Source: Candidatus Vicinibacter affinis (lineage in GTDB: Bacteria; Bacteroidota; Bacteroidia; Chitinophagales; Saprospiraceae). Taken from it: DNA of 64,000 nt. Location of the stretch: contig JADJNH010000007.1 in the NCBI GenBank assembly GCA_016714365.1, forward strand, positions 372,001-436,000, written 5' to 3'. The translations under genes and the position numbers were made by a program. Below are positions 1-9,200 of the stretch, in pieces (positions within the stretch are counted from its first letter, which is position 1; every line of letters begins with the position of its first letter). Under the pieces are notes generated by a model. That model was given only the letters and a program-made list of their open reading frames with translations. It made no database searches and had not been told where the DNA came from.

Positions 1-52
1 AGAAAATATGACCCAATTAATTATTGCTAGTTGCCTCTAAGTTCTAAACTCT

Positions 53-1654
53 TTACCTAATAACAACTATTTTCTCTATCTGATGATACGCTTTTCCTTG
101 AATCTTTAGTAAGTACTCTCCATTTAATAGATCACTAGGAAATTGCAATAAATATTGTGTCCCCAGTTGTGGATTAAAATGAGAGGTACGTAGTACTTTA
201 CCAGAAAGGTCAATTAATTCTAGAGTGACTTTTGATTGATCCCCAATTCTTTAGAGTAAATACAAATGGTTTGATACTGATGGATTAGGGTATATGGCAA
301 AAGCTTTTTCTTTGCCAGATTGAATGTCTGTATTACTTACGACTTTATCACAACCCGGAACAAGACAGCCTTCTGAGTCAAGGTGTAGAAGCCAGCCTCT
401 CCACACTAAATCTCTACGGTCAGAAACCCTCCCGCATACAACTAAAGAATTATAAGGTGTGGTTACTATGCTTTCCATTACCATGGATGTTGCCCGAAGG
501 CTATCCCAGCCTAAAGGTTGATATAACCTTGTCCATAAGCTATCACCTAGAATAGAACATTTAAAAAGACATCCATAACCAGGCTCTGCAACAGGAGGCG
601 TTAGAAGAGATCCACATGTAACCATTCCAGAACCATCATGAAGTAAACTCATATTATTAATCCATTGAAAATTATTACCAACCATGATTAATGGTTGCTG
701 GAATCTAGTTCTCCAATACACAGTATCCAATTCAGAAGATACATGAAAGACATAAGGTATTGACTTATCATTCAAAACATCAATATTGTCATTTGTAATA
801 ATGAAATAACCGCCACTCCCATCATCTTTAATTGTGTAAGTAAATCCTCCATTTGTATAAATATTACCGGGAGTTATAAGTTTATTCTCTCTTATTAGAT
901 TACCTAATGTATCCACCTTAAGATAGATAAGCCATCCTTTATGTGTAAATTGATTATTTTTAACTTCAAATTCATCTCCAATGAGATGATAGAATCCTTC
1001 TTTGAATGTGATGTATCTAATCGTTATTGTTCTTTGAATATTTTTGATCCTTATTCTTGACAATTGTTCCAAACTGTCATTGTAGGTATATATATAATTC
1101 TCCATAGTATATTGTCTGGAATATTGATGTCTAAATACATAGATCAATTCTTTGGAATCAGAATCCATTTCAGAATGTGTACTAAATATAATATCACCAC
1201 TGACTGGTTGCTCTACTTTAACTTTATTTATAATCTTTCCCGACCTCATATTGATGGCGACAATATAGTTTTTAACATACTGAAGTGTTGTATCATCCCA
1301 GTTGATCATGTTGTAATAATAAATAGAATCATTTCTTTTGAAGAGTGGGTAATTTTGCCGAACATAGGGTTTTGTGAAATCATCTTCCGTTATTAGCTTA
1401 GAATGAATAAGATTACCCTGGTAATCAAATTTTGTGAGATTTGGCTTGACTTTCTTATAACCTCCTGTCGTATCCTGACTGACGACTTGATCACCTACTA
1501 TATAAATATATTGGGAATCACATTCTATCGAACCAAAAACACATTGCCCTTTGACTGCTCCAACATCCGGAGTTAAGTTAAAGAATGTGCGTTCTTGAGA
1601 TATTATCTCTTGTGTTGCGAAACTCAATATTAATAATATATGTAATATTTTCAT
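53..1654 (-). pseudogene. T9SS-secreted propeller-like protein, truncated by a nonsense codon
   Basis: Paralogue of the next gene (1714..3318), very similar over its whole length. The likely start is the ATG at 1654, which opens a signal peptide (MKILHILLILSFATQ); an ORF extending to 1696 has no counterpart in the paralogue. The body resembles repeat/propeller-like secreted Bacteroidota proteins and carries the shared stretch GWLLHLDSEGCLVPGCD before the tail. The tail starts as a T9SS type A sorting domain (AIYPNPS...) but is cut at 251..253 by TAA, where the paralogue has TCA (Ser). Reading on in the same frame to a second TAA at 53 restores the rest of the sorting domain, ending in KIVVIR as in the paralogue. 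The full frame is 533 codons. As it stands the product would have a signal peptide but no sorting tail, so it should reach the periplasm and not be exported or anchored. The substrate or ligand is unknown. Alternative: a sequencing error at 251-253. Confidence 0.8.
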
Positions 1655-1713
1655 CCAAAGAAAGTTTAAAATGTTGGGGAGTAATGATAATACCAAAGTT
1701 CATTCTAAACTCT

Positions 1714-3318
1714 CTATCTAATAACAACAATTTTCTCTATCTGATGATACGCTTTTCCTTGAATCTTTAGTAAGTACTCACCATTTAATAGATCACTTGG
1801 AAATTGCAATAAATATTGTGTCCCCAGTTGTGGATTAAAATGAGAGGTATGTAGTACTTTACCAGAAAGGTCAATTAATTCTAGAGTGACTTTTGATTGA
1901 TCCCCAATTCTTGAGAGTAAATACAAATGGTTTGATATTGATGGATTAGGGTATATGGCAAAAGCTTTTTCTTTGCCAGATTGAATGTCTGTATTACTTA
2001 CGACTTTATCACAACCCGGAACAAGACAGCCTTCTGAGTCAAGATGTAGCAGCCATCCCTTAATCACTTCTTCACTCCCATCAGATACTCTTCCACATAC
2101 TATAAGAGTATTATAAGGTGTGGTTCTAATGCTTTCCATGCTCATCCACCAGGCTCTGGTACTGTCCCAACCCAAGGGTTGAAGATCTCGAGTCCAAAGA
2201 CTATCGCCATTTAAGTTACTTTTAAAAATAATACCATAGTCTGGTTCGTTTACTTCTTGCGTGAAAACAGATCCACAGATGACCATACCAGATCCATCAT
2301 TAAGCATGGTAATTCTATTGATAAATGAAGCATTCCCTTTTTCTAGGTACAGTGAGTGTTGGAATCTTGTCCTCCAATAGACGGTATCGAGTTCCGAAGA
2401 GACATGAAAAATGTAAGGTATTAACTTGTCATTTACAAAATCAATATTATCATTGGTGCCGATATAATAGCCGCTGTCTTTTTCGTCTTTAATTATTGTA
2501 TAAGTAAATCCTCCATTTGTATAAATATTACCGGGAGTCATTAGTCTATTCTCTCTTATTACATTACCTAATGTATCCACCTTAAGATAGATGAGCCATC
2601 CTTTGTGCGTCAATTCATTATTTTTAACTTCAAATTCATCTCCAATGAGATGATAGAATCCACCTTTGAATGAGATGTATCTTATCGTTATTCGTCTTTG
2701 AATATTCTTTACTTTTATTCTCGATAATTGTTCCAGACTGTCATTGTAAGTATATATATATTGGTCTGTAGTATATTGTCTGTGATATATATGTCTGAAT
2801 ACATAAATTAACTCATTTGAACCAGAATCCATTTCAGAATGAGTACTAAAAATAATATCACCACTGACTGGTTGTTCCACTTTAACTTTCTTCACAATCT
2901 TTCCTGACCTCATATTGATGGCGACTATATAGTTTTTTAGATACTGAAGTGTTGTATCATCCCAATTGTACATGTTATAATAATAAATAGAATCATTTCT
3001 TTTGAAGAGTGGATAATTTTCATACTTATAAGGCCTTGAAAAATCATTTTCCCCTACTACTACAGAATGAATTAGATTTCCTTGGTAATCGAATTTTGTA
3101 AAATATGGTTTAACTTTTTTATTGCGACCGTTTGAATCCTGACTAACGACTTCATCTCCGACTATATAAATATATTGTGAATCACATTCTATGGAACCAA
3201 ATACACATTGCCCTTTGACTGCTCCAATGTCTGGTATCAAGTTAAAGAATGATCGATCTTGAGCTGAGCCCGTACAAGATGCGATGGTCAAACTTAAAAT
3301 TATAAATATTACTTTCAT
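1714..3318 (-). CDS. T9SS type A sorting domain protein, propeller-like, intact paralogue
   Basis: A 534-residue secreted protein. Residues 1-20 form a signal peptide (MKVIFIILSLTIASCTGSAQ; the Cys could also be read as a lipobox, but the sorting tail argues for T9SS export). The middle contains blocks rich in Tyr, Trp and Asp (such as YIYIVGDEVVSQD and GWLLHLDSEG) that fit a beta-propeller or similar beta repeat; I assign no family. The last 80 or so residues are a complete T9SS C-terminal domain: AIYPNPS, then LIDLSGKVL, then GEYLLKI...KIVVIR. It lies head to tail with a near-copy immediately downstream, so the two look like a tandem duplication. A hairpin terminator of the upstream metalloprotease gene lies just before its start. 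The ligand is unknown; expected location is the cell surface or medium. Confidence 0.85.
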   Translation of the reverse strand: MKVIFIILSLTIASCTGSAQDRSFFNLIPDIGAVKGQCVFGSIECDSQYIYIVGDEVVSQDSNGRNKKVKPYFTKFDYQGNLIHSVVVGENDFSRPYKYENYPLFKRNDSIYYYNMYNWDDTTLQYLKNYIVAINMRSGKIVKKVKVEQPVSGDIIFSTHSEMDSGSNELIYVFRHIYHRQYTTDQYIYTYNDSLEQLSRIKVKNIQRRITIRYISFKGGFYHLIGDEFEVKNNELTHKGWLIYLKVDTLGNVIRENRLMTPGNIYTNGGFTYTIIKDEKDSGYYIGTNDNIDFVNDKLIPYIFHVSSELDTVYWRTRFQHSLYLEKGNASFINRITMLNDGSGMVICGSVFTQEVNEPDYGIIFKSNLNGDSLWTRDLQPLGWDSTRAWWMSMESIRTTPYNTLIVCGRVSDGSEEVIKGWLLHLDSEGCLVPGCDKVVSNTDIQSGKEKAFAIYPNPSISNHLYLLSRIGDQSKVTLELIDLSGKVLHTSHFNPQLGTQYLLQFPSDLLNGEYLLKIQGKAYHQIEKIVVIR

Positions 3319-3334
3319 TCTTTGATCGATTAAA

Positions 3335-3364
3335 ATGTTGGGGAATAACGATACTCCCCAACAT
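3335..3364 (-). terminator. Intrinsic terminator hairpin downstream of the metalloprotease gene
   Basis: Perfect 10-bp inverted repeat (ATGTTGGGGA / TCCCCAACAT) with a 10-nt loop, starting 10 nt past the metalloprotease stop at 3375. On the minus strand it is followed by TTTTAATC, a short T run. A half-copy of this element (ATGTTGGGGA plus flanking AAAT) sits at about 1671-1680, just upstream of the truncated paralogue, which marks the edge of the tandem duplication. Confidence 0.7.
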
Positions 3365-3374
3365 ATTGTTTTGC

Positions 3375-6353
3375 TTATTTAATGATGAGTTTTCTCGTTT
3401 CAAATATTTGAGATGAATTACCTGAAGAGATTTGCAGGATGAAAAGTCCACTGCCAAGTACATCTTTAAGACAAACGGGGACATTTTTTAATACGTTTGA
3501 TGAAAATTTTAATTTTCCTGTTAGATCTGTAACTGCAAGCATGATGCTTGGATCTGTTCCTCTCCAAATTAGCTCTACACAGTCTGAAGTAGGGTTCGGA
3601 ACCAATATTAAAGTTGATGTTATACCTAAATCTGAATTTGTATATTTCCTTGAATAAGAATTTAACTCAGCAGGTGGATCAATACGGATATCATATTGGA
3701 TGTTAAGCCAAGCTCGAATTAGTGCAGTGTATGATCCAAATGAGGATGATGCTATGCCGATTAATATATTTAAGTCCTCTTCTTCAAGCTGACTCAAATT
3801 TTTAGATTGGGATTGAAAAGTGGTCAAAGTATTGAGACCACTAAGTAAGTTTCCTCTATCCAGATGATCATCGCCACTTAGACTTAAACCATTAATATAG
3901 TTATACAAACCGGAATAATCAGTTGAGTTCCAATACCCAATCATGGTAATCTGTTGACTAACTACAACATCTCCCCGACTTACCCAAAGATCATAGCTCA
4001 CTGGGGATTCTAGTGGATCAATATTCTGGAGTGCATTTAATACTGTCTGTCCAATGGATACTTTGACATCTGCAATTTGTTCCTGCAAATATTGAAGAGC
4101 TTGTCCAGTTGCATTCCCGGCTTGAGTCTCAAGAGAATTTAATTGTTGAGTGAGATTCGACCATAACTGATTATTGTTGTCATTATTGTATTCACTCTCT
4201 GAGCCTCCACCACCGCCAGTAAATTGTGTTGGAAATAAATTATACTGACAATTTAAGTTAGGTGCATCTGCATTTCGTCCTGTGAATTGAAAACCGTAAG
4301 TAAATACTGTCAGAAGATCACCTAACCATTGATAATTGCTAATAGGTTTAGTGCCAATATTAATCATTCCTGGCATCGATCCATCATGTTTATTACCGGA
4401 TGAAACTTCTTTAGCACCCCAGCTGGCTTTAATATCATTTACATCCACAAATCCATAAGCTGCTATTTGTGTATTTTTCCAAACATTACAAGTTGCATCG
4501 GTTAAGCTCTGATTATTGTTGAGAGCCATTTTTGACCCATCAAACTGATTTTCGCTAAAAAAATAACTCAGTGTTGGATTATTTAGTGATACATCTTTCT
4601 TAAAAGTATTGGCGTACCACCGACCATAGGACTTTCCGATTTGATTTATTTCACCTTCAAAGTAATTCTTTGTTGCTGTAACGCCCGAACTCGTATTTCT
4701 GACAGAAATATAATCACCAAGTATGTGATTATTGCTCAAAATAAGGCCAATCCCAATTCCACCATTTAACTCTTTGTCAATTCCAACACCAAAGTCTTTA
4801 ATTGTTGAATACTTAACGATCAACTTTCCATTATAACTCTTAATTCCTGTAATTTCTGACCCACCTAAGTTTGTAATTTGGGAAGAAGATTGAATAGTAA
4901 GATTACTTCCATTCATTCTTATTAAAACGGGTAAGGAAGCTGGTGAAGAATTAATCTGACTTGATGTAATTAATACATTTCCGGAACTGATTAAACCTCC
5001 TGGCCCTTTCGAATAAATGGCAATTCCATTATTTTCCATCTTACTATTACTAATTGTAATACCATTATGTGATCCTGGAGCTTGAATACCATTAATCGAA
5101 AACTCAATCACAGAATTCTCAGTGACTGAAAGAATTCCGCCTGTGGGACTCGGGGGGCCACCGGGAGTTTGACCAGATCCATATCCAGCTGATTCGATAT
5201 AAATACCATCCCACATTCCTGTGAGCGTTGGGCATTCAGTATTTCGAGGTTGCATTGACTTTGTAATCTTAGAATTTATCAAGGTTAATGAGCCATTCTT
5301 TGAAATTTTTATTTTCTGTCCCGGGCACATAATTTTTGTTATATTGCTCCAGACTGTCGGTATATTAATTTCAATATCTGTACTACAAGTTGGGTCTGCT
5401 CCTAGAAGACAATCTGTTAAATAATTTTGAAGATTATTTTCAATTTCACAATGCATAGCAGAGAATTGACAAGGCGTAAAATGATCCCAACAACTGTGTG
5501 CTTCATCAATTCCCATTAAATTGCTTATTGGAGGATTCCATGGAATAGTTGTGTTACCACAAGCATCGGGGTAATTGTTAATTTCACTTAAAGTAGAACA
5601 GTTTGAAAACCATTTATCTTTGTCTTGGATTTTGTCGTCATCCAAATCCATTGTATAAGGATCTGCATATGTGTCTGAAATAAAATCACCCAATGTTGTT
5701 GATATACCACCTTTACACTCCCAAGTAAATGGATTTGTATAATCCTGATTTGCCCTTGTATGAAATAAAGACAATACATGACCCAATTCATGTGCGAAGG
5801 TTTTAGGGTCTAGACTCGCAAATAAAAATTCGTTTTTGGGATCCATTTGACCCCATGCAAAACCACTTCCGTTGTTAACCTGATATACATATGCATTAAT
5901 ATAGCCCCTTTTGTAACCAAAAATGGTATTTTCGATTACCTCCCCATTGGAATCTTTCATCAAATCGATGCCTAAGGTGTTCTGTGTTTTATTCGGCATC
6001 TCTACCCTATGAATACATTCCTCATCGAATGTAAATTCTATATTACCTGGTAAAAAATAGCTATTAATTGCACCTATAAAACCAGCCATGAACATATCAT
6101 TTGGTGCAGTTGATGGAGTGCCAGCAATCGCATTATTAATAAAATGCACTTTTAGTTTCAGGCATTTTTTACTCCCAATATTGCAGTTTGATAAAATGCA
6201 TGGTGGATTTCCATTAGATCCCATTAAACACTGTGCATTTAGACAAACAGAAGTGAAGCTCATAAATACAATGATAACTAATGTCGAAGGGATAGAGCTT
6301 AAACTTAAAGCAGAAAACTTTAGGATTTTTTTAAAAATAAATGTCGTGTACAT
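3375..6353 (-). CDS. Secreted M43-like metalloprotease with beta-helix-like region and T9SS tail
   Basis: A 992-residue protein. An N-terminal signal peptide ends near residue 40 (CLNAQC). The zinc site is HELGHVLSLFH (His188, Glu189, His192, His198), the HExxHxxxxxH pattern of metzincins, followed by NLMG near Met280 as a candidate Met-turn and then HFTPCQFSAM, a pappalysin/cytophagalysin (M43) hallmark. The usual Gly in the zinc motif is Ser here. Residues of roughly 340-680 are rich in short Asn/Ser/Gly/Ile turns (such as NSKMENNGIAIYSKGPGG) and resemble a right-handed parallel beta-helix. Then comes a Gln/Asn-rich helical stretch, and a T9SS sorting domain from about residue 915 (VPNPTSDCVELIW ... 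LFILQISSG). It should be exported and cleave extracellular proteins or glycoproteins. Catalytic residues are present, so it is probably active; the substrate is unknown. Confidence 0.85.
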   Translation of the reverse strand: MYTTFIFKKILKFSALSLSSIPSTLVIIVFMSFTSVCLNAQCLMGSNGNPPCILSNCNIGSKKCLKLKVHFINNAIAGTPSTAPNDMFMAGFIGAINSYFLPGNIEFTFDEECIHRVEMPNKTQNTLGIDLMKDSNGEVIENTIFGYKRGYINAYVYQVNNGSGFAWGQMDPKNEFLFASLDPKTFAHELGHVLSLFHTRANQDYTNPFTWECKGGISTTLGDFISDTYADPYTMDLDDDKIQDKDKWFSNCSTLSEINNYPDACGNTTIPWNPPISNLMGIDEAHSCWDHFTPCQFSAMHCEIENNLQNYLTDCLLGADPTCSTDIEINIPTVWSNITKIMCPGQKIKISKNGSLTLINSKITKSMQPRNTECPTLTGMWDGIYIESAGYGSGQTPGGPPSPTGGILSVTENSVIEFSINGIQAPGSHNGITISNSKMENNGIAIYSKGPGGLISSGNVLITSSQINSSPASLPVLIRMNGSNLTIQSSSQITNLGGSEITGIKSYNGKLIVKYSTIKDFGVGIDKELNGGIGIGLILSNNHILGDYISVRNTSSGVTATKNYFEGEINQIGKSYGRWYANTFKKDVSLNNPTLSYFFSENQFDGSKMALNNNQSLTDATCNVWKNTQIAAYGFVDVNDIKASWGAKEVSSGNKHDGSMPGMINIGTKPISNYQWLGDLLTVFTYGFQFTGRNADAPNLNCQYNLFPTQFTGGGGGSESEYNNDNNNQLWSNLTQQLNSLETQAGNATGQALQYLQEQIADVKVSIGQTVLNALQNIDPLESPVSYDLWVSRGDVVVSQQITMIGYWNSTDYSGLYNYINGLSLSGDDHLDRGNLLSGLNTLTTFQSQSKNLSQLEEEDLNILIGIASSSFGSYTALIRAWLNIQYDIRIDPPAELNSYSRKYTNSDLGITSTLILVPNPTSDCVELIWRGTDPSIMLAVTDLTGKLKFSSNVLKNVPVCLKDVLGSGLFILQISSGNSSQIFETRKLIIK

Positions 6354-6358
6354 AAATT

Positions 6359-6393
6359 TTGTTTTTAATTGTTAATAATATAATTAAAAACAA
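6359..6393. repeat. Perfect 12-bp inverted repeat upstream of the metalloprotease
   Basis: TTGTTTTTAATT and AATTAAAAACAA separated by 11 nt, directly upstream of the metalloprotease start and next to a plus-strand promoter. It could be an operator for the metalloprotease or an AT-rich hairpin. Nothing in the sequence decides between these. Confidence 0.5.
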
Positions 6394-6415
6394 TCCCAAT
6401 ACAATCCAAAAGCCT

Positions 6416-6423
6416 TACTTTTG
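6416..6423 (+). promoter_or_regulatory. Bacteroidota -7 promoter element (TACTTTTG)
   Basis: An exact match to TAnnTTTG, the -7 box of the Bacteroidota primary sigma factor. No coding region follows on the plus strand; a structured segment ending in a strong terminator does. No clear TTG is seen at the -33 position, so strength is uncertain. Confidence 0.6.
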
Positions 6424-6429
6424 CGGCCT

Positions 6430-6486
6430 TATTTTCCGATAAGAGGGCCTGCGTCCCCATTCTGATGGGTGGTGTGGGCTTTTTTA
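6430..6486 (+). ncRNA. Predicted short RNA: two hairpins ending in an intrinsic terminator
   Basis: From the -7 box at 6416-6423 transcription would begin near 6430. The transcript would hold a small hairpin (CTTAT 6428-6432 with ATAAG 6439-6443, so possibly partial) and then a 14-pair hairpin. In the latter GCCTGCGTCCCCAT (6447-6460) pairs with ATGGGTGGTGTGGGC (6465-6479) around a TCTG loop, with one bulged T and several G-U pairs. The G-U pairs favour a plus-strand RNA, since they become A-C mismatches on the other strand. Six T residues follow (6480-6485), as in a Rho-independent terminator. No open reading frame fits inside. Neighbouring genes are on the minus strand, so this is not their terminator. 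It may be an independent sRNA of about 55 nt. I cannot match it to a named RNA family. Confidence 0.55.
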
Positions 6487-6553
6487 TTGTCTTTTGACTG
6501 TTTACATCCTTAACTCAACGTTTTGTTAATTGATTAAGTTCTTGAAATTGGAA

Positions 6554-7147
6554 TTAACTAATTAACTCCTTCTTCCCAAGTTCTTCCGCAGCTGCTTCCA
6601 GTTCTTCGTAGAAGGCTTCTCCAAATTTACGAATGAGTGCTTCTTTAAGGAATTTGTATAAAGGAATTTTGTTGTTGAGTCCGTTGGAGCAGGCTGGCCG
6701 GCAAATGTGCCAGCGGTCGTAATTCAGTGCGGTGAAACCCTGATCAGGATTGTGTTTGACCCGGATGGGATAGAGGTGGCAGGAGATGGGTTTTCGAAAA
6801 TTGACGGCGCCTTCCTTCCAGGCTTTTTCGATTCCGCAGATGGCTATTCCGTGTTCATCATAGTTCATAAATACGCAAGGTCCCTCCGGCATCAATTGCG
6901 TTCCAAAAGTTTGCACATCTTCATAAAAGACGTATCCACCGTCTTTTAGTATTTTCTCATAGGAAGCTTCCGGAAGATAAGGTTTAAGCGCGGGAATGAT
7001 GTCTTCCAGAGATTTGCATTCTTCTTCCTCCAGCGGGGCACCGTAATCACCATCCACGCAACAGGCCCCTTTACAAATACTGAGTTCGCATGCAAAGAAA
7101 GCTTGTACGACTTCATCACTGATCAATTTGTCCTGGATTGCAATCAT
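6554..7147 (-). CDS. DUF3109 family cysteine-rich protein
   Basis: A 197-residue cytoplasmic protein matching the DUF3109 family, which is typical of Bacteroidota. It has the characteristic N-terminal block CELSICKGACC followed by GDYGAPLEEEE, then a central CGIEKAW segment, ISCHLYPIRV and finally CRPAC. The eight or so conserved cysteines suggest a metal or Fe-S centre, but the function of the family is not established. No signal peptide or membrane segment. It stands alone, with intergenic spaces on both sides; length is normal for the family. Confidence 0.9.
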   Translation of the reverse strand: MIAIQDKLISDEVVQAFFACELSICKGACCVDGDYGAPLEEEECKSLEDIIPALKPYLPEASYEKILKDGGYVFYEDVQTFGTQLMPEGPCVFMNYDEHGIAICGIEKAWKEGAVNFRKPISCHLYPIRVKHNPDQGFTALNYDRWHICRPACSNGLNNKIPLYKFLKEALIRKFGEAFYEELEAAAEELGKKELIS

Positions 7148-7254
7148 GGTGTAAAGATAGCCTTTAGGAGATGAATGGACCGCTGTTGCAATGGTAAATC
7201 TTAAGTATCATAAAATGGACATCGGACAAAGTCCCGAAGGACATTAAGAGAGCC

Positions 7255-7366
7255 TCAATTCACTTTAACTATTTTTTGAGTATATCGGACACCAGCTGCG
7301 TTTAATTCCAAAAAGTAAATTCCTTCCTGCCAGCCCTTTAGATTCTCCGTTATAAATTTAAATGAT
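7255..7366 (-). pseudogene. Orphan T9SS sorting-domain remnant
   Basis: Translating the minus strand from about 7366 down to the TGA at 7255 gives the end of a T9SS C-terminal domain: a segment with LKGWQEGIYFLELNAAGVR followed by YTQKIVKVN and stop. The pattern G-(I/V)-Y-x-L-x-(V/L) ... K-(I/V)-(V/I)-x-(V/L) is the classic last block of that domain. No body of a gene is attached: upstream sequence is AT-rich and has no matching frame. It is most likely the leftover 3' end of a deleted secreted-protein gene. The rest of the 7148-7492 gap shows nothing I recognise. Confidence 0.7.
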
Positions 7367-7492
7367 AAAAAAATTATTATTTGCATTTTATATTAATACA
7401 ATCTAATCAATCTTCTTCTAATCATAAAGGCAGGCAGTGAGTAAGTAGAAAAACGTAATTATGAGAAAGGTATTCTTCATGGTGAATTAAGT

Positions 7493-9181
7493 TTAAAAGC
7501 CAAAATACTTCCACCGTTTCAGCGCGGGAACGATGTAGTCATCCACCCAGCGTTGTGCTTCCACCGCTGACCACGATGGCCTTCTTGTGGATTTCAAATG
7601 CTCCGGAATCACTACTCCATAAAACACATCCAGTAGTGGATCCGCCAGAATATGTGCTTCCTTGGGTGATTCAGGAGTATATACGGCATCTCCCCGAGCG
7701 ATCAGGTCCAATATCAACTCCTCATTCAGCATATAAATGATCCGCTGTTTAATGAGTGCTCGTTCCATTAAGTTTTCATTTTTTAACCAACCCACCCATC
7801 TTGGATACACCAAACGCCATAGTCTTAGAATTTGATCAGCTGCCTCATCTTGCATGGCCGGATAGCTGCTGTGCAGTACCGCATCATAATATTTATCCAC
7901 CCAGGCATAAAGGATGCCGGTATCCTGCGGACTCGGGGTGTAAGACCCGAAGGTATTGCGATCGCCGAGTATTTGAAATATTTTGCGAAGTCTAATTATC
8001 AATTGATTTGGAAATTCGTAACCAAATACTCCAATTGAATCATTAATACTATGAAAGTTCAATTGATACAACTCTCCAATTAGCTCAGCATTTGTCAAGG
8101 TGTCTGCTCTAAATCCACTATCAGCTGAATCAGGTCTATATTGATAGATACTTGCATCCCACAGAGTGGTATCATTTGACAATTCATAAATCCTTCGATC
8201 CTCTGGAGGCAATTGGGCTACATCGACAAACTCCACAACGTCTCGATCAGATTCAACCATTGAAATATCGTTAAACCTATCAAAAATTAATTTAATTATA
8301 TTAGAATCAACTTTTGTAAAATCAATTTTACCTAGAAGACTATCTTGCTTTTCATAATACCTCTGCATTTTTAATGTCCAAGATGATGGACCGATGTTTT
8401 GTTGTTCATCCAATTTTATTGAAGCTATATTACAGTCAATTCTAATGCTAAATTTAATCAAAAAACTGTCTAAGTTCCAATTTGAATTTCTTAAAGTAAA
8501 ATACTCATACAATTCATTACCCAAAATAGAATCTCTCATTTTGGATGTTTCTGATCTGTTTAAATTATACAAATATTTTACGTAGAGTGATGAATCATTT
8601 TTAATTATGTTTTTGAACTTAATGAATGAAAAGAAAATATTAAAATTATCTTTTAACTTTAAGATGGAAGACATATTTTCCAATAGTTTTATTCTTGATA
8701 TAGTATCAAGCTGTTCGTAAAGAAAATACACATTAGTTGTATCATAATTTTGAAGAAATTTATAGACAAACACATGGTTGTTATCCCTAAGAAATTGGGT
8801 AATTAGAGAAATACTATCAATGCCAATATATTTTAAGGACTCTTTGTAAAACCAATAACTTCTTTCAAATGTTGAGGATCCATTTGATCCACTTGAAACA
8901 AAAACCACAGATGAATCTTTATAAGTTTTTATAAACTCTTCATTTTGATTTATATATTCTATTAAAATACTGTCATAATTGAATAACATTGAATCAATTA
9001 ACACAGCTGCTTTACACCAATAATTATCTAAATCTCTTTTATTATTACTTTCAAGATAACTACCCTTAGATTTTATCAATTCAACAATGCCAATAATTGA
9101 GTCTCGATTCGTTGCTTGACTTGCACTTTGAAATACATAAATCATGCTGAAAAAAATAGATAGTAGCATTTTTAGTTGCAT
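7493..9181 (-). CDS. Secreted protein of unknown function, compositionally mosaic
   Basis: A 562-residue protein with an N-terminal signal peptide (MQLKMLLSIFFSMIYVFQSASQ). No family is recognised. The first 400 or so residues are encoded by very AT-rich DNA and are rich in Asn, Ile, Ser and Asp. The last 160 residues, from about GDRNTFGSYTPSPQDT, are encoded by clearly GC-richer DNA (7493 to about 7980) and have a different character, rich in Trp, Arg, Pro and Leu (such as LRLWRLVYPRWVGWL). The C-terminal part looks more conserved. The boundary suggests recombination of a variable N-terminal region onto a stable C-terminal domain. No T9SS tail is visible. Confidence 0.65.
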   Translation of the reverse strand: MQLKMLLSIFFSMIYVFQSASQATNRDSIIGIVELIKSKGSYLESNNKRDLDNYWCKAAVLIDSMLFNYDSILIEYINQNEEFIKTYKDSSVVFVSSGSNGSSTFERSYWFYKESLKYIGIDSISLITQFLRDNNHVFVYKFLQNYDTTNVYFLYEQLDTISRIKLLENMSSILKLKDNFNIFFSFIKFKNIIKNDSSLYVKYLYNLNRSETSKMRDSILGNELYEYFTLRNSNWNLDSFLIKFSIRIDCNIASIKLDEQQNIGPSSWTLKMQRYYEKQDSLLGKIDFTKVDSNIIKLIFDRFNDISMVESDRDVVEFVDVAQLPPEDRRIYELSNDTTLWDASIYQYRPDSADSGFRADTLTNAELIGELYQLNFHSINDSIGVFGYEFPNQLIIRLRKIFQILGDRNTFGSYTPSPQDTGILYAWVDKYYDAVLHSSYPAMQDEAADQILRLWRLVYPRWVGWLKNENLMERALIKQRIIYMLNEELILDLIARGDAVYTPESPKEAHILADPLLDVFYGVVIPEHLKSTRRPSWSAVEAQRWVDDYIVPALKRWKYFGF

Positions 9182-9200
9182 ATAAAATCAATAAATGTTA

